Source of the DNA: HGM04593 sp045657945
GTDB taxonomy: Bacteria > Bacteroidota > Bacteroidia > Bacteroidales > Bacteroidaceae
NCBI GenBank assembly: GCA_045657945.1
Contig: JAZOUB010000015.1
Coordinates: forward strand, 62,001 to 126,000
Length of the DNA stretch: 64,000 nt
Reading direction: 5' to 3'
Part shown: positions 24,383 to 34,122 of the stretch, one piece after another
Layout of the letters: every line of letters begins with the position of its first letter
How positions within the stretch are numbered: position 1 is the stretch's first letter
Notes under the pieces: model-generated
What the model was told of the DNA's origin: nothing
What the model saw: the letters and a program-made list of their open reading frames with translations, nothing else
The model's database searches: none
Position numbers and translations under genes: made by a program

Positions 24383-27277
24383 TTATTTCGTAGCCGGTGT
24401 AAAACTCTTTGACGAACCACCTGAAAGCGTTCCGCCCACACTATATACACCGTCAAAGAGAGTTTCGGTTGCACCGGAAACAGATGTCACGCCATACATC
24501 AATGTGTGAGATGTCTTTGTAAACTCGGGCGACGAGAGCAATACCGTTGCACTGCTAACCGTGTTAGGGCATTTATAAGAGAAAAGCACGGTTCCCGCAC
24601 TGTTCTTTACGGCAATATACTTACCCGATGTCACTGACACCGAACTCACTGCAGAATAGGGCTGTGAAGCCGATGTCGGGTTACTTGTCGCACCTCCGGT
24701 AGCAATCATTATACCACCGTTGATAATGAACTGGTTCTGGTCACAGTCGAAGCCCTCCTCGGGCGCCGAAGCACCCGAACTGAGCGCAATACCGCCATTC
24801 ACGGTTATTGTTCCGTTGGAGTCTATTCCATCATTATTGCTTGCATGGCTGTATATGTAACCGCCGTTTATCACCAGGGCACTCTTGGCGTTGATGCCGT
24901 CATCGTATGTGCTGCACTCTATTACGCCACCATTGATTGTAAGGGTTGCCTTGCTCTCAAGGCCCTCACCACCATCGTTCTTTGTCTCGGCATATACATT
25001 ACCGCTGTTGACATACACATTTGCAGCACCCTTTATGGCCTTGGGAGCGGCATTGAAACCACTGTTCATTCCGCCGCCACCACCCGATGTAGAGCCAAGA
25101 GATGAGCCTTGTGTAATGGCCGAGATGCTCAACAGCTCATTGGCGGCACCCTCGCGGCCAATAGTGAGCTCACCCGATGCAACAATAGCCTTGCTGCCAT
25201 TGCCTTTTGCAAGGCAATTGAGCGTACCACCAAAGAGATTGACAGCAACATCACCCTTGAGGCATTTTGTCGAGTAGTAATCAGTTCCGGTAGTTGCGGT
25301 ATACGATGATCCAGCACCCGATATTGTGATGTCCACCATACCGCCGTTCATTGTAAGGACACCATCGGCCGAGATTCCCATACCACCTTGTCCTGTTGCG
25401 GTTATCTCAATATCACCGCCATTTATTGTCAGCGCGCCGTCACACTTTATTGCAGTACAATATGACGGGTCATAGGCTATCACCTTTGCTACCCCCGAGG
25501 TATTTATTGTCAACTTACCACCCTCAAATAGTGCTGTTCCCTCTACCTTTATACCCTTTGACTCACTGCCGCTCATGGTGATTGTGTGGTTGCCACCGGA
25601 GAGTGTAAAACCCCTGTCACACTTTATGCCTGCTGCAGCATAGGAGTCCTCGGTAGATGAGGCTGTTGAACCGCCTGCATAACTACCGGTTACATCCGTG
25701 ATGGAATAGGTTCGTGTAGAGCCCGAGGTCGAATAGTTCGATGCTATCTGGTAATAGGTATCAGATAAAAGACCTGTAAACGACGAACTCTGTATTGTAT
25801 AAGTTGTCCTGCCGCTTGTGTAGTTGTCGCTCTTGAAGTAGTATGTGCCTGTCTGCTCGCTACCGAAATCATAATAGTAGAATGTTGTATTGTTGATTAC
25901 CACCTTATTGGTGAGCGTCGCGACAAGCGTGTTGCTGCTGTTGTAGAGATAGACACTCTTCCAGGCCGATGAAGATGTTCCGCCCGGGCGGTTGCTTGTG
26001 GTAGATGAAGGCACGCTCACATACACCACATAGCTCTTTGGCTCCTCTTCTTCCTCGCCACCGAGAATCTCGTCATAGGTAGGGTCATATGTCTCGCTGT
26101 TTCCACTGCATACAATGGTTGTGGTTCCGTCGGTAATTTCAACATCACCGTCGGCCGAAATTCCACGGCCTGCAATGCCGGTTGCCTTCAATGTCGCTGC
26201 ACCGCCCGAAATGGTAACGATTGAATCGCACTTGATGCATGTTGCGTATGAGGGGTCACCGCCAAGCACTATTGTATTGCCGGTAGCCTCAACATCGAGC
26301 ACACCGCTCAACAAACTGAAATCGCGTCCACTCTTAATGCCCTTTGACGCATCACCCGAAACAATTACCGAGAGTTCTGCACCGTCAACAATTACATCCA
26401 CGGCCGACTTCACGCCCTTGACATCCTCGCCAGTGGTGCAGATATTGACCTTTCCACCGAGCAGTTTCACATAGCCATCGCAGTCAATGCCATCACCTTG
26501 GGAATTGAGCACAAGAGTTCCGCCTTTTACAATTACAGAATCGTTCACATGGATTGCATCACCGGCAGCACTTGCCACCTCGACTGTCGCACCGCGCACC
26601 TCGACATAGTCGTCGCTACACACTGCGTGTTTGTTAAGGGCGTTGAGCACAAGCTTTCCACTACCCTCGAATATTATCTGTCCCTCGCTGAAGAAGGTGC
26701 CTTTCTCATCCTCGCCCGAAACGGTCGTATATTTGGCTGCATCGGTCAAAGTATTGACTGTGCCATCATTCACAAACACCCTTGCCCTCTTCTTGCACTG
26801 GCTATTGATTGCCGCACCACTGCCGTTGGCAAGCGACACTCCGTTGAGATAAAGGTTATACTTTCGTGAACCATAGATCTTGAAGCAACCATCGTCGCTT
26901 GCACCCTGTAGGCAATAGTCAATCTCTTTTGTCGTCAATGATGTAACCACCACCTTTGCACCATTGATGTTCACCGCAACACTGTCAAAGGCAAAGGGAT
27001 TCACCACTGTTGCCACATTACCCGAATATGTCACCTCGACCATTTGTGGCAAGGAACCATATTTAATGCTATCAATGTCATTAATAGCGAGGTATTCAAG
27101 ACGACCCTCGAATGCCAGATAGAGATACTCCTCATTGTCATCGAAAAAGATGCTGTCAATGCGTTCCTGGGCAATGCACTTTACCTCACCACCGGACATG
27201 TAGAAACGTACATCCTTGTCGGCAAAAGCAGACAGGGCCGACAGTATTAGTACAAAAGAAAGAAATGCCTTTTTCAT
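24383..27277 (-). CDS. Large exported beta-helix protein, Cthe_2159-like carbohydrate-binding domains
   Basis: 964 residues; signal peptide about 1-19. Residues 20-75 form a small beta module shared with the upstream partner. From about 80 to 397 and 548 to 830 there are repeating rungs of the type GG.L.I...GDGID.DG, typical of the Cthe_2159 carbohydrate-binding beta-helix family. The helix is interrupted by a Ser/Thr/Tyr-rich insert (about 398-547) flanked by an acidic EEEEE stretch. Two segments around 340-383 and 600-640 repeat the pattern DPSY.T.IKCD...GISADG. Start overlaps the upstream gene's stop (ATGA). Surface or secreted location is inferred. Confidence 0.85.
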   Translation of the reverse strand: MKKAFLSFVLILSALSAFADKDVRFYMSGGEVKCIAQERIDSIFFDDNEEYLYLAFEGRLEYLAINDIDSIKYGSLPQMVEVTYSGNVATVVNPFAFDSVAVNINGAKVVVTSLTTKEIDYCLQGASDDGCFKIYGSRKYNLYLNGVSLANGSGAAINSQCKKRARVFVNDGTVNTLTDAAKYTTVSGEDEKGTFFSEGQIIFEGSGKLVLNALNKHAVCSDDYVEVRGATVEVASAAGDAIHVNDSVIVKGGTLVLNSQGDGIDCDGYVKLLGGKVNICTTGEDVKGVKSAVDVIVDGAELSVIVSGDASKGIKSGRDFSLLSGVLDVEATGNTIVLGGDPSYATCIKCDSIVTISGGAATLKATGIAGRGISADGDVEITDGTTTIVCSGNSETYDPTYDEILGGEEEEEPKSYVVYVSVPSSTTSNRPGGTSSSAWKSVYLYNSSNTLVATLTNKVVINNTTFYYYDFGSEQTGTYYFKSDNYTSGRTTYTIQSSSFTGLLSDTYYQIASNYSTSGSTRTYSITDVTGSYAGGSTASSTEDSYAAAGIKCDRGFTLSGGNHTITMSGSESKGIKVEGTALFEGGKLTINTSGVAKVIAYDPSYCTAIKCDGALTINGGDIEITATGQGGMGISADGVLTMNGGMVDITISGAGSSYTATTGTDYYSTKCLKGDVAVNLFGGTLNCLAKGNGSKAIVASGELTIGREGAANELLSISAITQGSSLGSTSGGGGGMNSGFNAAPKAIKGAANVYVNSGNVYAETKNDGGEGLESKATLTINGGVIECSTYDDGINAKSALVINGGYIYSHASNNDGIDSNGTITVNGGIALSSGASAPEEGFDCDQNQFIINGGIMIATGGATSNPTSASQPYSAVSSVSVTSGKYIAVKNSAGTVLFSYKCPNTVSSATVLLSSPEFTKTSHTLMYGVTSVSGATETLFDGVYSVGGTLSGGSSKSFTPATK

Positions 27278-27744
27278 CGATTGATAATTTTATAGGTACA
27301 ACCATCCAGTTTCAACATATACATTCCGGCTGGCAAAGAACTCATATCCAAAAAGAATTCTCCTGTGCAGAAGCCATCATACACCACCTTGCCGTCACAT
27401 GCAATCAAGCTGACTCTTACAGATACAAAACAATCGACAAACAACATATTCTCCTTTACCGAAAATAAGACAGGGGGAGCCACGCCGGACACTACGGTTT
27501 CATGTTCTGGTTCACTGTCCCGAAACATAACACAGTTCACCCAATCAGTGTCCCAACTCATGGCAGTTCCGTCCTTCATGTCAACAATCATCACTCCTTC
27601 ATTGAAGGTAATACGTCGTATACTTTTAATCCCAGACCCGGAAACAGCATCCAAAGAGATTACAACCAAATCCTTGTCGGGGAAAGCAGCAACATACAGA
27701 TGAAACACGTTGATGAATAACAAAGATAAAAGTAACCGTTTCAT
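27274..27744 (-). CDS. Small exported protein with probable type IX sorting-like C-terminus
   Basis: 156 residues from the ATG at 27744. Signal peptide about 1-20. Residues about 25-75 resemble the start of the downstream beta-helix protein (IKSIRRITFNEGVMIVD compared with IDSIFFDDNEEYLYLAF). The C-terminal ~65 residues read VSVRVSLIACDGKVVYDG, then LPAGMYMLKLDGCTYKIINR, the layout of type A sorting domains of the type IX secretion system (LPxGxYxxK...KIxxR). The cargo part would be tiny. Its TGA overlaps the ATG of the next gene, implying coupled translation. No search was run. Confidence 0.75.
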   Translation of the reverse strand: MKRLLLSLLFINVFHLYVAAFPDKDLVVISLDAVSGSGIKSIRRITFNEGVMIVDMKDGTAMSWDTDWVNCVMFRDSEPEHETVVSGVAPPVLFSVKENMLFVDCFVSVRVSLIACDGKVVYDGFCTGEFFLDMSSLPAGMYMLKLDGCTYKIINR

Positions 27745-27766
27745 ACACAAAATATTTATTCCGCAA

Positions 27767-27774
27767 CGAAAGTA
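27767..27774 (-). promoter_or_regulatory. Possible -7 element for the beta-helix pair
   Basis: Minus strand TACTTTCG at 27774-27767, one mismatch to TAnnTTTG, 22 bp before the ATG. No -33 seen. Confidence 0.3.
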
Positions 27775-27874
27775 TCTTATTAAAAAGCATAAATATGTTA
27801 ACCGATGTTAAATATGGAAATATATTATACGTACGGTACTTTTTTTAAAACTAAACTATTAGCTACATAAAAGA

Positions 27875-27902
27875 ACAGCTCCGAGGATTGCCCCGGAGCT
27901 GT
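27875..27902 (-). terminator. Terminator of the RND efflux operon
   Basis: ACAGCTCCG and CGGAGCTGT arms with two extra G-C pairs across one A-C mismatch and a 4-nt loop, 22 bp after the RND pump stop codon, followed on the minus strand by TTCTTTTAT. Confidence 0.75.
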
Positions 27903-27924
27903 CATATAAACAATATTCAAATGA

Positions 27925-30900
27925 TTAAACCCAACCCTTGCGCACAACCCAACGATACACTGCCGGAACAACGAATATATTGAGCAGGGTAGATGAAAGC
28001 AGACCGCCAAGCACTACAATTGCCATTGGGTTCTGGATTTCGTTACCCGATGCCGAGCCGTTGATAATCATTGGAACAAGAGCAAGAGCCGAAGTGAAGG
28101 CTGTCATGAGAATTGGGGTCAGACGGTCGGCCGAACCTATCCTTATTACATCGTCTAGTTCAAGTCCCTCTGCTCTCAAATGCTGATAGCGCGAAACAAG
28201 CAGGATGCCGTTGCGGGTTGCAATACCAAAGAGGGTAATAAGTCCAATTATTGCAGGGATACTCATTACCTCCGAAGTGAAATAGGTTGCCAGAATACCA
28301 CCTATAAGAGCCAACGGCAGATTAAGCAGCACTACGGTTGAGAGGAGCAGACTCTTGAACTCGGTATACAGCAGAACGAACACCACAAGTATTGCCATTA
28401 TGGTTGTGAGCCAAAGGGTGCGCGATGCAGACTCAGCGCTCTCGAACTGACCGCCATATTCAAGACGATAGCCCTCTTCGAGATAGAGTTCATCTTCAAG
28501 ATATTCGGCCACACGATCAACGGTACCGGCAACATCACCGCTTGCAATATTCGCCGACACAACCACTTTGCGCTGCACATTCTCACGGCTGATGCTTCCC
28601 GGACCACCAACAGATACAATATCGGCAACATCACCAAGCGGAACTTTTCCTTTTGGTGTATCAATAAGCGCCATCTTTACACCATCGACAGTCTCGGTAT
28701 AATCCTTGTTGAGACGAAGTATTATATCAAAGCTACGCTCCTCTTCATATACAGCACCCATCGTCTTCCCGGGGAATGCGGCCTCTACAAAAGCATTGAA
28801 CTCGGTCATTGTAACACCAAAGTATGCAAGTTTCTCACGGTTGGCACGTATCTGTATCTGTGGAATCTCAACCTGCTGTTCAACATTCACATCGACGACC
28901 TCGGGAAAAGATTCGGCAAGAAGTTCCTTTATCTCTGTTCCCTTGCGGAAGAGTGTGCTCAGATCGGGGCCAAAAATCTTTATCGCCAAATCGGCCTGAG
29001 TTCCCGAGACCATGTGGTCAATTCGGTGTTCAAGTGGCTGACCTACAGAAGTCACAACACCGGGAACCTTTGCAAGACGCTCACGAACCTCGGCTACAAA
29101 TTCAGTCTTGCTACGGCTGCCAAGTCTGAAGTTCACATCAATCTCGGCACCATTCGATGTCTGAGAATGTTCATCCAACTCGCCACGACCGGTACGGCGC
29201 GCGGTACTTGTCACCTCGGGTATCTGCAATAACTCTTTTTCTATGACAGCGCCAAGTTTATTGCTCTCCTCGAGCGAAATGCCGGGACGGGATACCGCAG
29301 AGATTGTCAATGCACTTTCATTGAATTCGGGCAAAAAACTGCGACCCATCTGCGTAAACAGGAATACACAGACTGCAAAAAGCAACAGCACGGCTCCAAC
29401 GACTAATCTTGCGTGTTTGAGCACCAAACGCAACACATTGCCATAACCACGCAACAGCCAGCGGTCAACCCAACTCTTCTTCTCGTTGCGCGCAAGGTAC
29501 TTGTCGCCCGAAAGCATAACCTTGCAGAGCAATGGAGTTACCGTCATGGCTACAATCAATGACATTGCAAGAGCTATAAGATAAGAGAGACCAAGTGGCA
29601 TCAGCATGCGTCCCTCGAGACCACTGAGGAAAAAGAGCGGAGCGAATGTCACCATAATGATGAGTGTTGCATGTATTATTGATGCTCGTATCTCGGAAGA
29701 TGCCTCGAAAACAATCTGCGCAGCAGAACGTCTCTGCTCCTTTGGCAATAGATGATTCTCGCGCAAACGTTTATATACATTCTCAACATCAATGATTGCA
29801 TCATCGACAAGAGAGCCGATAGCAATGCACATACCACCCAATGTCATGGTATTTATGTCCATACCGATAAGGTACAGGACAATTACTGTACCGAGCAATG
29901 AGAGAGGGATTGCAAGCAGTGAGATTATCGTAGAGCGCAAGCTGGTGAGGAAAAGGAATAGTACCAGTATTACGCATATCGCACCCTCGATGAGCGAGCG
30001 TCCCACATTGTTGACCGATGACTGTATGTAATCGGCCTGGCGGAAAATCTTTGAATCTATTCTGACATCCGACGGAAGGGATTTCTTTATGCTCTCAAGA
30101 TTACGCTCAATATTTTGGGTTACATCAAGCGTGTTCACTCCTGGTTGCTTTGATATTGAAAGTATAACTGCAGGCTCGCCGTTCTGCGATGCATATCCCT
30201 GTTTTACAGCAGGTGCTATGATAACATCGGCAACATCGGCTATGCGAACGGCAAGATCACCGTTCATCTTCACCAGTGTGCTGCCCATCTCATCAAGATT
30301 ATCGGTGCGACCCACACCACGCAGATTGTACTCATTGCCATAATCGCGCACCACTCCGGCACCGATATTTACATTCATGGCCCCAACAGCAGCCTCCAGC
30401 TCATCCATCGTCACACCAAACAAGTCCATCTTCACAGGGTCGGCAAGCACCTGATACTGTTTGTAATCGCCACCTATGATTGTTACATTGGAAACACCGC
30501 CAGTTGCAAGAACAGCAGGTTTTATGACCCATTCGGCAAGCGTTCTCAACTCCATCATAGATGTGCTGTCGGCCTGCATGCCGACAAACATAATCTCACC
30601 CATAACACTTGATTGCGGTGCAAGCATAGGAACAATGCCATCGGGCAACTGCCCCGACAGCAGACCCATCTTCTCGCTTATAATCTGACGGGCCTTATAT
30701 ATATCCATTCCCCAATCAAATTCCACCCACACGAACGAGAATCCCTGTGATGACGAAGAGCGCACACGGCGCACATTTGTTGCTCCGTTCACCGCTGTCT
30801 CTATTGGAAAAGTCACAAGGCGTTCAACCTCCTCGGGAGCCATATTATGGGCATCGGTGAGCACTACAACGGTAGGCATAGTCAAATCGGGAAAGACATC

Positions 30901-31008
30901 AACCTCTATCTTTTTGGTTGAATATATGCCGCCGACCGTGACAAGCACAACTGCCAGCATAACCAGCAGCTTGTTGCTCAATGAGAATTTAATAATTCTG
31001 TTCAGCAT
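27925..31008 (-). CDS. Heavy-metal-type RND efflux pump (CusA/CzcA family)
   Basis: 1027 residues, the size of an inner-membrane RND pump. First membrane helix about 12-31, then the porter domain opening TKKIEVDVFPDLTMPTVVV. The fourth-helix region GMCIAIGSLVDDAIIDVENV carries the acidic proton-path residues. Second half begins ARLVVGAVLLLFAVCVF, with ISRENVQRKVVVSANI and the final VLGGLLSSTLLNIFVVPAVY. It would expel a metal ion across the envelope with the adaptor 11 bp upstream. No outer-membrane channel gene adjoins. The metal is not readable from sequence. Confidence 0.93.
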   Translation of the reverse strand: MLNRIIKFSLSNKLLVMLAVVLVTVGGIYSTKKIEVDVFPDLTMPTVVVLTDAHNMAPEEVERLVTFPIETAVNGATNVRRVRSSSSQGFSFVWVEFDWGMDIYKARQIISEKMGLLSGQLPDGIVPMLAPQSSVMGEIMFVGMQADSTSMMELRTLAEWVIKPAVLATGGVSNVTIIGGDYKQYQVLADPVKMDLFGVTMDELEAAVGAMNVNIGAGVVRDYGNEYNLRGVGRTDNLDEMGSTLVKMNGDLAVRIADVADVIIAPAVKQGYASQNGEPAVILSISKQPGVNTLDVTQNIERNLESIKKSLPSDVRIDSKIFRQADYIQSSVNNVGRSLIEGAICVILVLFLFLTSLRSTIISLLAIPLSLLGTVIVLYLIGMDINTMTLGGMCIAIGSLVDDAIIDVENVYKRLRENHLLPKEQRRSAAQIVFEASSEIRASIIHATLIIMVTFAPLFFLSGLEGRMLMPLGLSYLIALAMSLIVAMTVTPLLCKVMLSGDKYLARNEKKSWVDRWLLRGYGNVLRLVLKHARLVVGAVLLLFAVCVFLFTQMGRSFLPEFNESALTISAVSRPGISLEESNKLGAVIEKELLQIPEVTSTARRTGRGELDEHSQTSNGAEIDVNFRLGSRSKTEFVAEVRERLAKVPGVVTSVGQPLEHRIDHMVSGTQADLAIKIFGPDLSTLFRKGTEIKELLAESFPEVVDVNVEQQVEIPQIQIRANREKLAYFGVTMTEFNAFVEAAFPGKTMGAVYEEERSFDIILRLNKDYTETVDGVKMALIDTPKGKVPLGDVADIVSVGGPGSISRENVQRKVVVSANIASGDVAGTVDRVAEYLEDELYLEEGYRLEYGGQFESAESASRTLWLTTIMAILVVFVLLYTEFKSLLLSTVVLLNLPLALIGGILATYFTSEVMSIPAIIGLITLFGIATRNGILLVSRYQHLRAEGLELDDVIRIGSADRLTPILMTAFTSALALVPMIINGSASGNEIQNPMAIVVLGGLLSSTLLNIFVVPAVYRWVVRKGWV

Positions 31009-31019
31009 AGTTACGGATA

Positions 31020-32585
31020 TTAGTGCACATGACCTGCGTGCGGATCAAGCGCAGCAGCACCTTGCGATAGTTTGAGAATTATTCCTCCCTTGCTCACGAC
31101 ACGCTCGCCCGGTTCTATTCCAGAAAGGACCTGAACATAACGGCCATCAGTCTCACCCACCTTCACGCTACGTTTTTCAAAAGAGACAGGATTGTTCTGC
31201 ACAAAGACAAAGATGTTGCCCATCTCCTCTACAAGTGCTGTGCGTGGAACTGCAACCGTGTGACCTATTGTTGAAGCAAATGACAGGTACAATGTTACGA
31301 CACTGCCGGTAACCACTCCGGGAAGTTCGCATAGAGAAACTGTAACAGGCAACATATTGCACTCGTTTGCTGCACTGCCTATGGTACAGTTACCACCAAC
31401 GGCATCTACATCATAGACATCCCGGTCTGTCTCAACATTTACACTTATGATATTCTGCAACACTGTAGCATAACGCACAGGGAGTTCAGCCACCACATTT
31501 ACACCGCCACTTCGCTGTATTGTGGCAAGCGGCGTTCCCGGCTGCACATAATCACCATTGGCAACAAGCACTGTAGCCACATATCCATTGATGGCCGGCT
31601 TCAATGTAACTTTCCCCTCTCCAAAACTGCGTTTCATGCTTTCGAAGCGTGCCTCGGCCTGGCGATAGAGAGCCTCGGCCGCCTGATATTCACGCTCGGC
31701 CACTATCTTGTTGATGAAAAGTTCCTTTTTACGCTCATAATCGGCTTTTGCAAGTTCATAGTTACTTTCAGCCTCGGCAAATTTCACAGCGGCGTCATTA
31801 TCTGTCACATCGCTGCCCTCGAGATAGAACAACGGTTCGTTCACCGACACTCTCGTTCCGGCAACTACATTACCTGCAAACTGCACCTTGCCACTTGCTG
31901 TTGCTACAATGGTGGTGAAATCTCCGGGAAGAGCCTCAACCTTTGCAATCACCTTTACTGAACCGCCAAAGTCACTCTCAGTTGCCACTTCTGTGGCAAA
32001 ATCTATCTTCCAGCTCTGCTCCTTGGTCAATGTAACATCACCGGGCTTACCCTCTGTTTCCATTCCATGACCAGGATGGGGCGCATGGCTGTGCGCCGAA
32101 TGGTCATGACCGGCATGAGAATGACCATGAGAATGTGAATGTTCCTCGGGGCTATGCTCATGACCGTGGGCGTGTTCTTCACCATGCTCTGTTACACAAA
32201 CATCAAAATGCGCAGTCTCCTCGCCAACAGTTATATACAACATTCCATCACCGGCGACTTCTGGTGTCAATTCAAAATGGAACATTCCGGCACTATGAGC
32301 ATGTGCAGTTGCACTGATGCTCTTACCACCGGCCCTGAGCAGAACGGTTGCCTCATTTGCATGCATAGGTTTGAAATCGGACAATGCTGTTGCATAAAGT
32401 GTCAAGCAGGACTTCTCGCCAACCTCAAGCCCCTCGTGCTGAAGGAAGAATTCAGCATTATGCGTATAAGCCGTATAACAGTGAACATGAACATGCTCCT
32501 CGTGAGCCTCTGTGCTTTTATGTTCATTATTGGAGCAACAGCACAAAGCTATAGCAGAGATTAGAATAAAAAATATTTTTTTCAT
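31020..32585 (-). CDS. His-rich RND periplasmic adaptor lipoprotein
   Basis: 521 residues from the ATG at 32585. Lipoprotein signal with several Cys (ALCCCS) around residues 15-17. An N-terminal beta domain (about 28-135) precedes a linker with 16 His in ~40 residues (about 134-173; runs such as HSHSHGHSHAGHDHSAHSH), a plausible metal-scavenging tether. The membrane-fusion core (about 185-515) has a barrel-sandwich half DFTTIVATASGKVQFAGNV, a coiled-coil hairpin (about 270-320), and VLSGIEPGERVVSKGGIIL at the end. Zn, Cu, Co or Ni are all possible. Confidence 0.92.
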   Translation of the reverse strand: MKKIFFILISAIALCCCSNNEHKSTEAHEEHVHVHCYTAYTHNAEFFLQHEGLEVGEKSCLTLYATALSDFKPMHANEATVLLRAGGKSISATAHAHSAGMFHFELTPEVAGDGMLYITVGEETAHFDVCVTEHGEEHAHGHEHSPEEHSHSHGHSHAGHDHSAHSHAPHPGHGMETEGKPGDVTLTKEQSWKIDFATEVATESDFGGSVKVIAKVEALPGDFTTIVATASGKVQFAGNVVAGTRVSVNEPLFYLEGSDVTDNDAAVKFAEAESNYELAKADYERKKELFINKIVAEREYQAAEALYRQAEARFESMKRSFGEGKVTLKPAINGYVATVLVANGDYVQPGTPLATIQRSGGVNVVAELPVRYATVLQNIISVNVETDRDVYDVDAVGGNCTIGSAANECNMLPVTVSLCELPGVVTGSVVTLYLSFASTIGHTVAVPRTALVEEMGNIFVFVQNNPVSFEKRSVKVGETDGRYVQVLSGIEPGERVVSKGGIILKLSQGAAALDPHAGHVH

Positions 32586-32640
32586 AGTAATCAATTATCA
32601 GACAAAAGAAAACTCTGTTTTAAAAACATTACCGGGTCAT

Positions 32641-33567
32641 TTATCCCTCAACATATTTACTTGCCCACTTCTTATCGACATAATTCTCAATGAGCGTGCA
32701 GGCATGAGCGCTGAAATCGAGCCCATGGGCAATGATACTGTCCCACTCCTGAGCAGTGAGTTGTGCCAACCTTTCACGGGTAACACCATTCTTTACAAAG
32801 CCATAGAGAATTCCGGCATTGAAGTTATCGCCGGCGCCAACGGTGCTCACAACATCGACATCCCTCACTGCGTATGTTGCATTCCCACCACGGGCAAAGA
32901 GCTGAACATTGCCACTGCCGCTTGTGAAAATGAAGTTCTGGCTATAGAACTTTATCTTTTCATTATATATCTTAGAAGCATCGGCCATTTCATAGAGATA
33001 GTTGAAATCGTCGGCCGAACCACGCACAACATCGGCAAACTCAAGGTTCTCTATGAGAGCCTCGGCAAGCTTTATGCGCTCGTTGACATGGTTCTTGCGA
33101 AAATTTATATCGTAGTATAGCAATGCGCCCCGTTCATGAGCATACTCCAGAAAGGCCTTGGTCTTCTTGCGCAACACTGGATTGAGTACAAAGTATGAGC
33201 CATAGACCACAATGTCGCCTTCGTTTATAACGGGGAACTCCACATCGAGGCGGTTGTTGGGATAATCCTTGTAGAAAAGATACTCAGCGTCATTGTTTTC
33301 ATTAAGAAAAGCAAGTGCAAGTGGCGATTTTCCGCCCGAAAAACAGCACACAGCCGATGAGCCTACATTGCTATCATTCAAATGCTCAAGAATTATATTG
33401 CCAATGCGGTCATCGCCCACCTCGCTTATAAATTCGGCATCCACGCCACAACGCCCGAGCGATATTACACAGTTATAGACCGAGCCACCGGGGACACCCT
33501 TTATAGGCTGATTATTCTTGAACAATATATCAAAAACCGTTTCACCAATGCCAATTACCTTCGCCAT
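32641..33567 (-). CDS. PfkB-family carbohydrate kinase (fructokinase-like)
   Basis: 308 residues. GGSVYNCVISLGRCGVDAEFISEVGDDRIG is matched here in pieces: GVPGGSVYNCVISLGRCG then ISEVGDDRIG, the first PfkB signature. VSTVGAGDNFNAGILYGF is the second, with the GAGD catalytic Asp. Substrate most likely a sugar such as fructose, but PfkB specificity is not predictable. Its ATG overlaps the stop of the LOG-family gene by 1 bp. Confidence 0.9.
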   Translation of the reverse strand: MAKVIGIGETVFDILFKNNQPIKGVPGGSVYNCVISLGRCGVDAEFISEVGDDRIGNIILEHLNDSNVGSSAVCCFSGGKSPLALAFLNENNDAEYLFYKDYPNNRLDVEFPVINEGDIVVYGSYFVLNPVLRKKTKAFLEYAHERGALLYYDINFRKNHVNERIKLAEALIENLEFADVVRGSADDFNYLYEMADASKIYNEKIKFYSQNFIFTSGSGNVQLFARGGNATYAVRDVDVVSTVGAGDNFNAGILYGFVKNGVTRERLAQLTAQEWDSIIAHGLDFSAHACTLIENYVDKKWASKYVEG

Positions 33568-34121
33568 TATTTATAAACCTCCTCTATAGTTCTTTCAAGT
33601 TCAGTAATGTTATTTGCCACAAACAGATATTTCTCAATGCCACCGCGCACAAAACCCATTCCGTTCATCTCATCCAGTACCGAGATCAATCCACCCCAAA
33701 AGCCGTTGACATTGTACAGCACAACACGTTTTGAATGGAATCCGATTGTCGCAGCTGCCATGACATGAAAAATTTCATCGAGAGTACCCACGCCACCCGG
33801 GAGTGCCACAAGGATGTCACTCCTTTCGAGCATAATATCCTTGCGCTCACTGAGATTACGGCAAGGAACATGTTCATCGAGCAGGTAGCTCACACGGTCA
33901 CGCTCAACAAGAATTTCGGGAACAACGCCCACAATATACGAACCGGCAGCCTTGGCAGCCTTGGCTGTCGCCTCCATAAGGCCAAAGCGCGCACCGCCAT
34001 AGACCAATGTCGCACCTATGCGCCCAAGCATAGCGCCAACCTCGGCGGCAGCCTCGAAATACCCCGGAGCTATATTCTCCGACGCGGCACAAAATACAGC
34101 TACACTCTTCATATCAGCCAT
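33567..34121 (-). CDS. LOG-family (TIGR00730) nucleotide phosphoribohydrolase-like protein
   Basis: 184 residues from the ATG at 34121 (an ATG at 34112 is equally possible). Rossmann-like fold opening SVAVFCAASENIAPGYFEAA. The family motifs GGARFGLM and PGGVGTLDE, which bind and cleave the nucleotide, are intact. Relatives hydrolyse nucleoside 5'-monophosphates to base and ribose 5-phosphate. A longer frame to 34166 lies inside the ABC gene and was rejected. Starts 1 bp after that gene. Confidence 0.92.
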   Translation of the reverse strand: MADMKSVAVFCAASENIAPGYFEAAAEVGAMLGRIGATLVYGGARFGLMEATAKAAKAAGSYIVGVVPEILVERDRVSYLLDEHVPCRNLSERKDIMLERSDILVALPGGVGTLDEIFHVMAAATIGFHSKRVVLYNVNGFWGGLISVLDEMNGMGFVRGGIEKYLFVANNITELERTIEEVYK

Positions 34122-34122
34122 A

